From Cupriavidus basilensis OR16 (GTDB lineage Bacteria; Pseudomonadota; Gammaproteobacteria; Burkholderiales; Burkholderiaceae): a DNA stretch of 64,000 nucleotides. A program made the position numbers and the translations under genes. Shown piece by piece: positions 18,643 through 27,524 of this stretch. The stretch spans positions 16,196 through 80,195 of the forward strand of contig NZ_AHJE01000066.1 of assembly GCF_000243095.1 (NCBI RefSeq). The letters are read 5' to 3'. How positions within the stretch are numbered: the first letter of the stretch is position 1; each line of letters begins with the position of its first letter. The notes below the pieces were generated by a model. The model ran no database searches, was not told the origin of the DNA, and was given only the letters and a program-made list of their open reading frames with translations.

Positions 18643-20493
18643 TCAGAACCAGGCGTCCTGCATGTCCAGCGTAGTGCGGTCGAGCGAGGCCAGCAGGTCA
18701 AGCTGCGGCCCCACCTTGGGCAGTTCCCAGCGGAAGAAGTACGCCGCCGCCGCCAGCTTGCCGCGATAAAAGTCCTGGTCTTCCTGGCTCCTGGCGCCAG
18801 CCAGCGCGGCCTGCGCCACCAGTTCCTGCTCCAGCCAGGTCCACGACAGCACGACATGGCCGAAGGCCTCCAGATAGACCGAGGCATTGGCCAGCGTCAC
18901 CTTGGCGTCGCCCGCCGCCCACAACGCCTGCGTGACTTGCGCCAAGCGCTTGACGGCGGCACCCAGCGCCTTTGCGTGGCTGCCCAGCGCGGCGTCTGCG
19001 CTGGCCAGCGCACGGCCAATGGTGGCCTGGATCTCTTCGCCGAGCACCTTGAAGGCCGCGCCGTCCTTCATCACCACCTTGCGGCCCAGCAAGTCCAGGC
19101 CCTGGATGCCGTGCGTGCCTTCGTGGATCGGGTTAAGGCGGTTGTCGCGGTAGAACTGCTCGACGTTGTACTCGCGGGTGTAGCCGTAGCCGCCATGTAC
19201 CTGGATGGCCAGGTTGTTGGCTTCCAGGCACCATTGCGACGGCCAGCTCTTGGCGATGGGCGTGAGGATATCGAGCAGCAGCGCCAGGCGTTCATGCTCG
19301 GCACCCTCGGCGGCGCGCTCCTGGTCCACCAGTTGCGCGCAATACAGGTTGAGCGCCAGCCCGCCTTCCACATAGCTTTTCTGCGCCAGCAGCATGCGGC
19401 GGATATCCGCATGCTCCACCAGCCGCACCTGCGGGCTGGCCGGATCCTTGCCGCCGGGGCCGATCGGGCGGCCTTGCGGGCGGTTGCGCGCGTAATCGAC
19501 CGAGTGCAGGTAGCCGGTGTAGCCCAGCATGACCGCGCCCAGGCCCACGCCGATGCGAGCCTCGTTCATCATATGGAACATGCAGGCCAGGCCCTTGTGC
19601 GCCTCGCCCACCAGGTAACCGATGGCACCCGCTTTTCCGCCCGGCCTGTACTTCATGCCTTCGCCGAAGTTCAGCAGGCAGTTGGTGGTGCCGCGATAGC
19701 CCATCTTGTGGTTCAGGCCGGCCAGCACCACGTCGTTGTGCTCGCCCAGGCTGCCATCGGCATTGACCAGGTACTTCGGCACGATGAACAGCGAGATGCC
19801 CTTCACGCCCGGGATCAGCTTGCCGTCCGGGCCGGGGATCTTGGCCAGCACCAGATGCACGATATTGTCGGACAGCTCATGCTCGCCGGCCGAGATCCAC
19901 ATCTTGTTGCCACGCAGGCGGTACTGCTGGCCGAGCGGCGATTCGCCTTCATAGTCGGCGCGCGTGGTGATGTCGGACAACGACGATCCGGCCTGCGGCT
20001 CGGACAGGCACATGGTGCCGAAGAAGCGGCCTTCCATCTCCGGCTTGACGAAGGTCTCCACCTGCGCCGGCGTGCCGTGCGCGAGCAGCAGGTTGGCGTT
20101 GCCGATGGTCAGGAAGGGATAGGAGCTGGTGCCGACGTTGGCACCCTTGAAGTAGGCAAAACCGGCTTTCTCCACCACCACCGGTAGCTGCATGCCGCCG
20201 ATCTCGTAGTCCTGCCCGGCGGCCATCAGGCCAGCCTCGCAGAAGGCCTTCAGCGCGGTCTTGACTTCCGGAATGATGCTGACGGTCTCGCCGTCGAAAT
20301 GCGGCTCGTGCTGGTCGTTCTTCTTGTTGTGCGGCGCGAACAGGTCGGCGGCGATTTTCTCGCAGGTATCGAGCGCGGCGTCAAAGGTCTCGCGGGAATG
20401 GTCGGCGTAACGCGGAATGCGGGTCAGCCCTTCGACCTTGAGCCATTCGTACAGCACGAAGTTCAGGTCACGGCGGGAAAGGATCAGCGACAT
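18643..20493 (-). CDS. Acyl-CoA dehydrogenase with extra C-terminal domain (DmdC-like branch)
   Basis: FAD enzyme of 616 residues, longer than the 380 usual for simple acyl-CoA dehydrogenases. Seen: an N-terminal ACDH_N-type segment (SRRDLNFVLYEWL), MCLSEPQAGSSL (FAD/substrate loop), GGYGYTREYNVEQFYRDNR, and YEGTHGIQ-like HEGTHGIQGLDLLGRK. The extra C-terminal helical domain fits the DmdC/AcdB type that oxidises acyl-CoA thioesters. It is the first gene of a sub-operon with the SDR and PaaI thioesterase, and a terminator lies between it and the fused thiolase/thioesterase remnant. Confidence 0.9.
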   Translation of the reverse strand: MSLILSRRDLNFVLYEWLKVEGLTRIPRYADHSRETFDAALDTCEKIAADLFAPHNKKNDQHEPHFDGETVSIIPEVKTALKAFCEAGLMAAGQDYEIGGMQLPVVVEKAGFAYFKGANVGTSSYPFLTIGNANLLLAHGTPAQVETFVKPEMEGRFFGTMCLSEPQAGSSLSDITTRADYEGESPLGQQYRLRGNKMWISAGEHELSDNIVHLVLAKIPGPDGKLIPGVKGISLFIVPKYLVNADGSLGEHNDVVLAGLNHKMGYRGTTNCLLNFGEGMKYRPGGKAGAIGYLVGEAHKGLACMFHMMNEARIGVGLGAVMLGYTGYLHSVDYARNRPQGRPIGPGGKDPASPQVRLVEHADIRRMLLAQKSYVEGGLALNLYCAQLVDQERAAEGAEHERLALLLDILTPIAKSWPSQWCLEANNLAIQVHGGYGYTREYNVEQFYRDNRLNPIHEGTHGIQGLDLLGRKVVMKDGAAFKVLGEEIQATIGRALASADAALGSHAKALGAAVKRLAQVTQALWAAGDAKVTLANASVYLEAFGHVVLSWTWLEQELVAQAALAGARSQEDQDFYRGKLAAAAYFFRWELPKVGPQLDLLASLDRTTLDMQDAWF

Positions 20494-20654
20494 GGCAGGA
20501 AACGGCTCCCAGACTGAAAGGGAAAATCAAAGATGCGCGACCCGGCGGCGGCTCCATCAACTGCAAGCCTCGCGACGGGGATCGTCGCTGTCTCCACAAC
20601 GGCGCGCTCTCATGGCGCACCGCAAATTCTGTAGTTCTCTACATGGCGCGGGGA

Positions 20655-20676
20655 AAGAAAAAGGCGCTCGCGCGCC
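20655..20676 (-). terminator. Rho-independent terminator after the thioesterase remnant
   Basis: On the minus strand the stem GGCGC-GCGA-GCGCC (20676-20663) is followed by TTTTTCTTT. It lies 20 nt after the stop at 20696. Confidence 0.75.
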
Positions 20677-20695
20677 CTTCTCTTTCCTGCCGTGC

Positions 20696-20980
20696 TCAGC
20701 TGCCTTCGCCCAGGCGGGCGACGGTGCCCTGCGCCACCGCGCAGAGCTTTTCCTCGCCATCCTTGACCACGAACACATCGCACCGCACCACCGCTTGCTG
20801 GCGGCCGCGGTTGAGGCATTCGGCGCGGGCGATCAGCGTGTCGCCGATCGCCGGACGCAGGTAGTTGATCTTGTACTCGGAGGTCACCACCGGCACGGCC
20901 ATGGCCGCGCCGCCCGCATAGGTCAGCGCGTTGTCAGCCAGGTAGCTGACCACGCCGCCGTGCAGGAAGCCGTGCTGTAC
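20696..20980 (-). pseudogene. PaaI-type thioesterase, N-terminal part lost
   Basis: The reading frame HGFLHGGVVSYLADNALTYAGG ... VARLGEGS is the C-terminal two thirds of a hotdog thioesterase; the active-site turn HGG is kept. About 40-50 N-terminal residues are missing. Upstream of HGF the sequence turns into the thiolase gene in another frame. An ATG or GTG inside the remnant (20953) could still give an 85-residue product. See the palindrome at the junction. Confidence 0.8.
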
Positions 20981-20989
20981 ACGGCTTCC
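20965..20989. repeat. Perfect 10-bp inverted repeat at a gene-fusion junction
   Basis: GGAAGCCGTG (20965-20974) and CACGGCTTCC (20980-20989) flank a 5-nt loop. One arm is thiolase code (CTGGAAGCCGTG, LEAV), the other thioesterase code (HGFLH). The repeat thus marks the exact join left by a deletion. Confidence 0.85.
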
Positions 20990-21666
20990 AGCGTGGTGTC
21001 GCCGCGGATGCCTTCGTCGGCCGAGACCGTGACTTCCTTGGTCATCAGCTGGCCGGTGGCCTTGTCGGCCACGCCTGCGAGCACCGTGATCGGCACGATT
21101 TCGTCGTTGAACTTGCCGGCTTCCAGGCCGGCGAAGGCGCGCTGCTGGCTGCGCACGCCGTACTCGTCCTGACGCTCGCGCGAGATGTTGTAGCGCTTGG
21201 CCACGTTCTCGGCGGTCTGCAGCATGTTCCAGTAGATTTCCGGCTTGTTCTTGGTCAGCCAGTTCTCCTGGATCATATGGCGGTTCATTTCCTGCTGCAC
21301 GCAGGAGATGCTTTCCACGCCACCGGCCACGAAGATGTCGCCTTCATCGGCGATCACGCGCTGCGCGGCCATGGCGATGGTTTGCAGGCCGGAGGAACAG
21401 AAACGGTTCACCGTGGCGCCGGGCACGGTGACCGGGCAGCCCGCGCGCAGCGCGATCTGGCGCGCAATATTGGCGCCGGTGGCACCTTCCGGGTTGGCAC
21501 AGCCCATCAGCACGTCTTCCACTTCGCCGGCGTCGATCTTGGCACGCGCAATGGCGTGCTGGACCGCATGGCCGCCCAGGGTCGCGCCGTGGGTCATGTT
21601 GAAAGCACCCTTCCAGCTCTTGGCCAGGCCGGTACGTGCGGTGGATACGATGACTGCCTCTTTCAT
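20975..21666 (-). pseudogene. Acetyl-CoA acetyltransferase / 3-ketoacyl-CoA thiolase, C-terminus lost
   Basis: About 230 residues of a thiolase remain: MKEAVIVSTARTGLAKSW ... NRFCSSGLQTIA with the nucleophile Cys ... GIRGDTTLEAV. The frame then runs into thioesterase sequence and stops at 20923. A full thiolase has about 390 residues; the missing part holds the GHPxG His and second Cys, so activity is lost. GAGGAGCAAGAC precedes the ATG at 21666. It was the third step partner of the fadB-like gene upstream. Confidence 0.85.
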
Positions 21667-21803
21667 GTCTTGCTCCTCGGTATCTCTGGTATCTGGTGAC
21701 CTGCGGCGTGCGTTCACGTCCGGCAGTGTCATGCACTATGTCTTTGGCTGGGTTCAGCCGTGTTAGCCAGGCTTGGCCAGGCTTGATCAGCGGTTCGTCA
21801 GGT

Positions 21804-22439
21804 TCAGTACAACAGGCCGGCCGACTGCAGGCGCTGCACGCCCGCGGCTTCCAGGTTCCGCCACGCGTTCGCCAGCGAGCCGTCGAGATCGATGGCGCGA
21901 CAGGCGTCCTCGACCACGAGGGCTTCGAATCCCGCCGCCCGGGCATCGAGCGCGCTCCAGGCAACGCAGTAATCCGTTGCCAGTCCCACGCAAAACACCC
22001 GGCGCACCGCGCGCTCCCGCAAATAGCCAGCCAGTCCGGTGCGGGAGGTGCGATCGGCCTCCATGAAGGCCGAGTAGCTATCCACCTCGCGGTGATGGCC
22101 CTTGCGGATCACCATCTGCGCATGCGCGACCTCCAGCCCGGCATGCAGCGCCGCGCCGTGGCTGCCCTGCACGCAATGCGTCGGCCACAAGACTTGCTGG
22201 CCATAGGGCAACGCCACGGTCTGGAACGGCTGCGTGCCGGCATGGTTGGCGGCAAACGAAACGTGGCTGGCGGGATGCCAGTCCTGGGTCAGCACCACAT
22301 GCGCAAACGCCGCCGCAAGTCGGTTGATCACGGGCACGACTTCATCGCCCTGCGCCACGGCGAGCGCGCCGCCGGGCATGAAGTCGTTCTGCACGTCGAT
22401 GACCAGCAGGCAATCTTCCGGGCCGTATTGCTTGACCAT
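21804..22439 (-). CDS. pncA: Nicotinamidase
   Basis: Cytosolic amidohydrolase of 211 residues converting nicotinamide to nicotinate for NAD salvage. Seen: catalytic triad Asp15 (VIDVQNDF), Lys113 (IRKG), Cys158 (TDYCV) and metal site Asp53, His55, His59 (QDWHPASH). GAGGAGTAGCGGC precedes the ATG. It lies 92 bp behind the fadB-like gene and 138 bp ahead of the thiolase remnant, an unusual place for a salvage gene within a beta-oxidation cluster. Confidence 0.92.
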   Translation of the reverse strand: MVKQYGPEDCLLVIDVQNDFMPGGALAVAQGDEVVPVINRLAAAFAHVVLTQDWHPASHVSFAANHAGTQPFQTVALPYGQQVLWPTHCVQGSHGAALHAGLEVAHAQMVIRKGHHREVDSYSAFMEADRTSRTGLAGYLRERAVRRVFCVGLATDYCVAWSALDARAAGFEALVVEDACRAIDLDGSLANAWRNLEAAGVQRLQSAGLLY

Positions 22440-22531
22440 GCCGCTACTCCTCGCTTGGTGACCGGTTTGCGATCCGTGGTGAGAACCCCGCGCGGCCCGA
22501 CTGCGCCGCGCGAACGCCGCCTTGGCTGTAC

Positions 22532-24613
22532 TTAGCCGTTGAAGCCCTTGCCCTCGGCAGCCAGCTTGACCAGCAGCGGAGCTGCTTGCCAGGCCTCGCC
22601 GTGGTAGCCCTTGGCATAACGCGCCATCGACTGCGCCACGTTGAACAGGCCAACCTGGTCCGCGTACAGCATCGGGCCACCGCGGAACAGCGGGAAGCCG
22701 TAGCCGGTCAGGTAGACCATGTCGATATCCGAGGCCTTGGAGGCAATGCCTTCTTCCAGGATCTTGGCGCCTTCGTTGACCAGCGCGAACACCAGCCGCT
22801 CGACGATTTCCTCATCGGAGATCTTGCGGCGGGTAATGCCCAGGTCCTTCGAGTGCTGCACGATCATGTCGTTGACCTGCTGGTTCGGGTACGCCTTGCG
22901 GTCGCCCGCCTTGTAGTCGTACCAGCCCGCGCCGGTCTTCTGGCCGTAGCGGCCCAGTTCGCACAGCAGGTCGGCGGTCTTGGAATACTGGATCTCGGGC
23001 TTGTCGATCGCGCGCCGCTTGCGGATGGCCCAGCCGATATCGTTGCCGGCCAGGTCGCCCATGCGGAACGGGCCCATGGCAAAGCCGAACTTCTCGACGG
23101 CCTTGTCCACTTGCTCCGGCAGCGCGCCTTCGTCCAGCAGGTAGCCAGCCTGGCGGCTGTACTGCTCGATCATGCGGTTGCCGATAAAGCCGTCGCACAC
23201 GCCCGACACCACGGCGGTCTTCTTGATCTTCTTGGCGACCTGCATCACGGTGGCCAGCACGTCCTTGCCGGTCTTCTCGCCGCGCACCACTTCCAGCAGC
23301 TTCATCACATTGGCCGGGCTGAAGAAGTGCATGCCGACCACATCTTGCGGGCGCTTGGTGAAGGAGGCGATCTTGTTGACGTCCAGCGTGGAGGTGTTCG
23401 AAGCCAGGATCGCGCCCTGCTTCATCACTTCATCCAGCTTCTTGAAGACGATTTCCTTGACGCCCATTTCCTCGAACACGGCTTCGATCACCATGTCCGC
23501 GTCCTTGATCTCGTCATAGGACAGCGTGGTGGTCAGCAGGCCCATGCGCTGCTCGACCTTCTCCTGCGTGAGCTTGCCCTTCTTGGCGCTGTTCTCGTAG
23601 TTCTTGCGGATCGTGGCCACGCCGCGGTCCAGCGCTTCCTGCTTGGTTTCCAGCATGATCACCGGGATGCCGGCGTTCAGGAAGTTCATGGTGATGCCGC
23701 CGCCCATGGTGCCGGCGCCGATCACGGCGATCTTCTCGAGCTTGCGGGTCGGGGTGCCTTCCGGTACATCAGGAATCTTGCTGGCGGCACGTTCGCCAAA
23801 GAAAGCGTGGCGCAGCGCGCGCGATTCCGGCGTGGTGATCAGGTACATGAAGCCTTCGCGCTCGGCCTTCAGGCCGGCTTCGAACGGCTTGAGCGAGGCG
23901 GCCACGGCATCCACGCACTTCAGCGGCGCCGGGAAGTTCTTGGCAACGGCTGCCACGGTATTGCGCGAGAAAGCGATAAAGCCCTCCGCGTTCTCGTGCT
24001 TGACCTTCAGGTCGCGCACCTTGGGGTACGGGCCAGGGTTGGCTGCGGCGGTCTTGGCGAAAGCCACGGCCGCGGGCAGCACGTCGCCGTCGACGATTTC
24101 ATCGAACAGCTTGGTGCCGGCGAACTTCTCGCTGGGAATGGCGTTGCCCGACACGATCATGTTCAGGGCGGCTTCCAGCCCGATCACGCGTGGCAGGCGC
24201 TGCGTGCCGCCGGCGCCGGGCAGCAGGCCCAGCTTCACTTCCGGCAGGGCGATCTGCGCGCCCTTCGAAGCCACGCGGTAGTTACAACCCAGCGCCAGCT
24301 CCAGGCCACCGCCCATGGCGACGGAATGGATCGCCGCCACGACGGGCTTGCCCGAACCTTCCACGACCTTGATCACCGAGTGCAGCGTCGGCTCCTGGGT
24401 GGCCTTGGGCGTATTGAATTCACGGATGTCGGCGCCGCCCGAGAAGGCTTTGCCGGCGCCGGTAATGACGATGGCCTTGACGGCCGCATCGTCCAGCGCA
24501 CGGGTCATGCCTTCGACGATGCCAAGCCGGGTGCTGAGACCCAGGCCGTTGACGGGGGGATTGTCGAGCGTGATGACGGCGACGCCGTCCTGAACCTGAT
24601 ACTGCGCTGTCAT
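22532..24613 (-). CDS. Bifunctional enoyl-CoA hydratase / 3-hydroxyacyl-CoA dehydrogenase (FadB-type)
   Basis: Protein of 693 residues. The N-terminal crotonase domain (about 1-190) has IHSVAMGGGLELALGCNYR and LPEVKLGLLPGAGGTQRLPR with the two catalytic-loop regions. The NAD domain starts at about 295 (IAVIGAGTMGGGI), and the C-terminal dehydrogenase domains have MHFFSPANVMKLLEVVRG and VCDGFIGNRM. It performs hydration and oxidation steps of beta-oxidation. AAAGGAACCAGC precedes the start at 24613. A palindrome about 170 bp upstream resembles those near two other loci of this window. Confidence 0.93.
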   Translation of the reverse strand: MTAQYQVQDGVAVITLDNPPVNGLGLSTRLGIVEGMTRALDDAAVKAIVITGAGKAFSGGADIREFNTPKATQEPTLHSVIKVVEGSGKPVVAAIHSVAMGGGLELALGCNYRVASKGAQIALPEVKLGLLPGAGGTQRLPRVIGLEAALNMIVSGNAIPSEKFAGTKLFDEIVDGDVLPAAVAFAKTAAANPGPYPKVRDLKVKHENAEGFIAFSRNTVAAVAKNFPAPLKCVDAVAASLKPFEAGLKAEREGFMYLITTPESRALRHAFFGERAASKIPDVPEGTPTRKLEKIAVIGAGTMGGGITMNFLNAGIPVIMLETKQEALDRGVATIRKNYENSAKKGKLTQEKVEQRMGLLTTTLSYDEIKDADMVIEAVFEEMGVKEIVFKKLDEVMKQGAILASNTSTLDVNKIASFTKRPQDVVGMHFFSPANVMKLLEVVRGEKTGKDVLATVMQVAKKIKKTAVVSGVCDGFIGNRMIEQYSRQAGYLLDEGALPEQVDKAVEKFGFAMGPFRMGDLAGNDIGWAIRKRRAIDKPEIQYSKTADLLCELGRYGQKTGAGWYDYKAGDRKAYPNQQVNDMIVQHSKDLGITRRKISDEEIVERLVFALVNEGAKILEEGIASKASDIDMVYLTGYGFPLFRGGPMLYADQVGLFNVAQSMARYAKGYHGEAWQAAPLLVKLAAEGKGFNG

Positions 24614-25107
24614 GCTGGTTCCTTTGGTAACTAGAACTAGAAGTTGTCTCGGGATTCGAATTCTCGAATTATGTTCTGCCGCGGGGCCCCAAACCACCGC
24701 GCGGCCACCGGGAAAGCGCTGTGCTTGCATCCCTCGGCCGGCGCCCACCCTATCGTGAGCGGATCAAGCATACACAAAATAGCACGGTCGTTCAATTTCA
24801 TTTTTGGGCTCCGCTGGCACCGCCATGCGCCTCGTTCATGGCGGATCGCGCCGGCGTGCATTCAGGCTGCCAAAGGCCACCAAAAAGCTAGGGTAAGCCC
24901 GGAGTCTCATGGCCCATGCAGCACATTTTCCGGCTCCTGAGGATTGCCTCTAGTCACAGTAGGCGACTTTCCTGACATAAACCGACGCAACCCTCGGATT
25001 TACCCGGATAACCCGCTAAACTCGCGCCCTTTGCCCGCTCGGGTGCCCCACAAGGTGTCGCCCGTTCCGAAGTCGCGGCCCCGCCCGCCGAAGTTCCAGT
25101 GACCCTG
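24614..25107. other. 494-bp divergent intergenic region, fadB-like / permease
   Basis: No gene is supported here. It holds the operator-like site at 24782-24793 and an AT-rich stretch around 24770-24810. Near 24651-24668 the words TTCGAATT and TCGAATT repeat. The promoters of both flanking genes should be here, but I see no unambiguous -35/-10 pair. Confidence 0.6.
24782..24793. promoter_or_regulatory. Operator-like site GCACGGTCGTTC upstream of the fadB-like gene
   Basis: It matches the perfect palindrome GAACGATCGTTC at 6896 in 10 of 12 positions and is likewise followed by an ATTT-rich flank (CAATTTCATTTT). Its position about 170 bp ahead of the fadB-like start suits control by a TetR-type fatty-acid regulator, which is an inference. 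Confidence 0.45.
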
Positions 25108-26575
25108 ATGTCTTCCCATCCTCATCCTCACCAGCACCCCGTCGTCGAGCACGACGACCTGCAGCGCAAACTCAAGGCCCGCCACCTGACCATGATCGCC
25201 ATCGGCGGCGCGGTCGGCACCGGGCTGTTCGTGGCCCCTGATGACCAGCCTGGGCGAGCTCGCCGTGCATATGCCGGTGGCCGGCTCCTTCGTCACCTAC
25301 AGCGCGCTGTACGTGGAAGAGGGCTTTGGCTTCGCGCTTGGCTGGAGTTACTGGTTCAGCCTCGCGGTCACGATCGCCGTGGAGCTGGCGGCGGCGCAGC
25401 TAGTGATGCAGTACTGGTTCCCGCACGTCTCCGGCATGGTGTGGAGCACGGGCTTCCTGCTGTTGATGTTTGGCCTCAATGCCTTCTCGGTACGCGGCTT
25501 CGGCGAGGCCGAGTACTGGTTCGCGCTGATCAAGGTGGCCACGATCCTGATCTTCCTGGCGGCCGGCCTGATGATGATCTTCGGCCTCATGCGAGGCGGC
25601 CCGCAGTCCGGCTGGCACAACTTCACGCTGGGCGATGCGCCTTTCGTTGGCGGCATCCCCGCCATGTTCGGCGTTGCCATGATCGCCGGGTTCTCCTTCC
25701 AGGGCACGGAAACGGTCGGTGTGGCCGCCGGCGAAGCCGCCGACCCGGCACGCACCATCCCGCGCGCCATCCGCCAGACCTTCTGGCGCATCCTGCTGTT
25801 CTACGTGCTGGCGATCCTGATCATCGGTGTGCTGATTCCCTACACCGACCCCAGCCTGCTACGCAACGACGTCACCGACATCGGCGTCAGCCCCTTCGCG
25901 CTGGTGTTCCGCCACGCCGGGCTGGCCTTCGCTGCCGGCCTGATGAATGCCGTGGTGCTGACCGCCCTGCTCTCCGCCGGCACCTCCAGCATGTACGCCT
26001 CCACCCGGATCCTCTACGGCCTGGCGGCCAGCGGGCGGGCGCCACGCGCGCTGGCGCGGCTCTCCGCCAACGGCGTGCCCTACGTCGCGCTGTTCGCCAC
26101 CACCGCCGTCGGCGCCCTGTGCTTCCTCAGTTCGCTGTTTGGCGACAAGGCGGTCTACCTGTGGCTGCTGAACACGTCCGGCATGACTGGCTTTATCGCC
26201 TGGCTCGGCATCGCCATCAGCCACTACCGCTTTCGCCGCGGGCTGGTGCACCAGGGCTACAAGCCGTCCGACCTGGCCTACCGTTCACCGCTCTACCCGT
26301 TTGGCCCCATCTTTGCCATCGTGCTGTGCGTGGTAATCGTGCTGGGCCAGAACTACCAGGCCTTCTCCGACGTGCGCGGGCGCTGGCTGGAAATTCTCGG
26401 CACCTATATCGGCGTGCCGCTGTTCCTGGTTCTCTGGCTTGGCTATCGGCTGGTCAAGAAGACGCGGCTGATCGACTACGAGGATATGCCGTTCAACTGC
26501 AAGCGGGCAGCCGAGGCGGGGCCGGCTGTAGCTTCACCGCAAAGGCACTCGTCCACCGACAGCAATGCCGCATAA
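25108..26575 (+). pseudogene. Amino-acid permease (APC superfamily, LysP/GabP type), internal deletion
   Basis: The N-terminus (LQRKLKARHLTMIAIGGAVGTGLFVA) is read in one frame and the rest (MTSLGELAVHMPVAGSFVTYSALY ... ) in another from 25241. Family members have some 25-30 residues between these blocks, the end of helix 1 and most of helix 2. A deletion of roughly 80 bp at about 25231-25241 removed them and shifted the frame. The remaining 444 residues keep about ten helices. The 3' end overlaps the convergent dehydratase gene by 100 bp, and the final residues look unlike a permease tail. Confidence 0.82.
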
Positions 26576-27516
26576 CGCGCCAGATCCACATTGCCGCCGC
26601 TGATGATGATGCCAACCCGCTTGCCCGGCAGCGGTAGCCCCGCATAGCGCGCGGCCGCAAGGCCAAGGCAGCCGGTCGGCTCGACCACCAGCTTCATGGC
26701 CTGCGCGAACATGCGCAGGCATTCGCGCAGCGTGTGATCCGGCACGGCGACAATGTCGGTCACGCCGCGGTGGATCAGCCCGAACGTCAGCGCGCCAAGA
26801 TGCTGGGCGCGCGCGCCGTCGGCGATCGTGTCGGGTGGCTCGATATGCACGATGGCGCCACGGCGAAGCGACTGCTGCCCATGATTGCCGGCCTGCGGCT
26901 CGACGCCGTACAGCAGGCAGCCGGGCGAGAGCTGATCTTTCACCAGGACGGCGCCTCCGAGCAGCCCCCCGCCCCCCTGGCAAACGAACAGGGCGTCGAG
27001 CGGGCCGGTTTCCTCCAGCAATTCGCGCGTGACCGTGCCTTGCCCGGCAATGACATCGGCATGGTCGTAGGGCGGGATCAGGGTCATCCCACGTTCTTCC
27101 GCCAGGCGCCGCGTGATCGCTTCTCGGTCGTCCACCTGGCGGTCGTACAAGACTACCTGCGCGCCGCAGGCACGAGTCGCCTCCACCTTGGACGCCGCCG
27201 CGTCACGAGGCATCACCACTACCACCGGAATGCCAAGCACCTGCCCGGCAAGCGCAATGCCTTGCGCGTGGTTGCCGCCGGAGAACGCGACCGCGCCGCG
27301 GCGGCGCTGCCCGGCATCGAAGCGCGCCAGCGCATTGAAGGCGCCGCGAAACTTGAAGGCGCCGGTACGTTGCAGGTTCTCGCACTTGAAGAACAGCTCG
27401 GCGCCCACCCAGGCGTCCATCGCGGGCGAACGCAGCACCGGTGTGCGCCACGCGTGCCCGGCCAGCCGGCTGGCGGCTGCCACCACATCGTCATAGGTCG
27501 GCAGGGCTGCGCACAT
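26476..27516 (-). CDS. PLP-dependent threonine / threo-3-hydroxyaspartate dehydratase-like enzyme
   Basis: Fold-type II PLP enzyme of 346 residues. Seen: NLQRTGAFKFRGAFNAL with the Schiff-base Lys, SGGNHAQG phosphate loop, GGGGLLGG, and C-terminal GIIISGGNVDLARYAALLS. Relatives deaminate L-threonine, serine or 3-hydroxyaspartate; EutB and BhcB belong here too. The paralogue at 30327 ends right after FAALLTG, but this one runs about 29 residues further, into the permease 3' end. Its original stop was probably lost. The start lies 8 bp after the binding-protein stop, so the two form an operon. Confidence 0.82.
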   Translation of the reverse strand: MCAALPTYDDVVAAASRLAGHAWRTPVLRSPAMDAWVGAELFFKCENLQRTGAFKFRGAFNALARFDAGQRRRGAVAFSGGNHAQGIALAGQVLGIPVVVVMPRDAAASKVEATRACGAQVVLYDRQVDDREAITRRLAEERGMTLIPPYDHADVIAGQGTVTRELLEETGPLDALFVCQGGGGLLGGAVLVKDQLSPGCLLYGVEPQAGNHGQQSLRRGAIVHIEPPDTIADGARAQHLGALTFGLIHRGVTDIVAVPDHTLRECLRMFAQAMKLVVEPTGCLGLAAARYAGLPLPGKRVGIIISGGNVDLARYAALLSVDECLCGEATAGPASAARLQLNGISS

Positions 27517-27524
27517 CGACCGGC

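Noticed and set aside
17701..20187. 828-residue plus-strand open frame
   Set aside because: It is antisense to the acyl-CoA dehydrogenase and SDR genes, has low-complexity Arg/Ala/His composition and no motif; long antisense frames are normal at this GC.
22586..24634. 682-residue plus-strand open frame opposite the fadB-like gene
   Set aside because: Mirror of a well supported gene; composition rich in His, Arg and Gln without any family motif.
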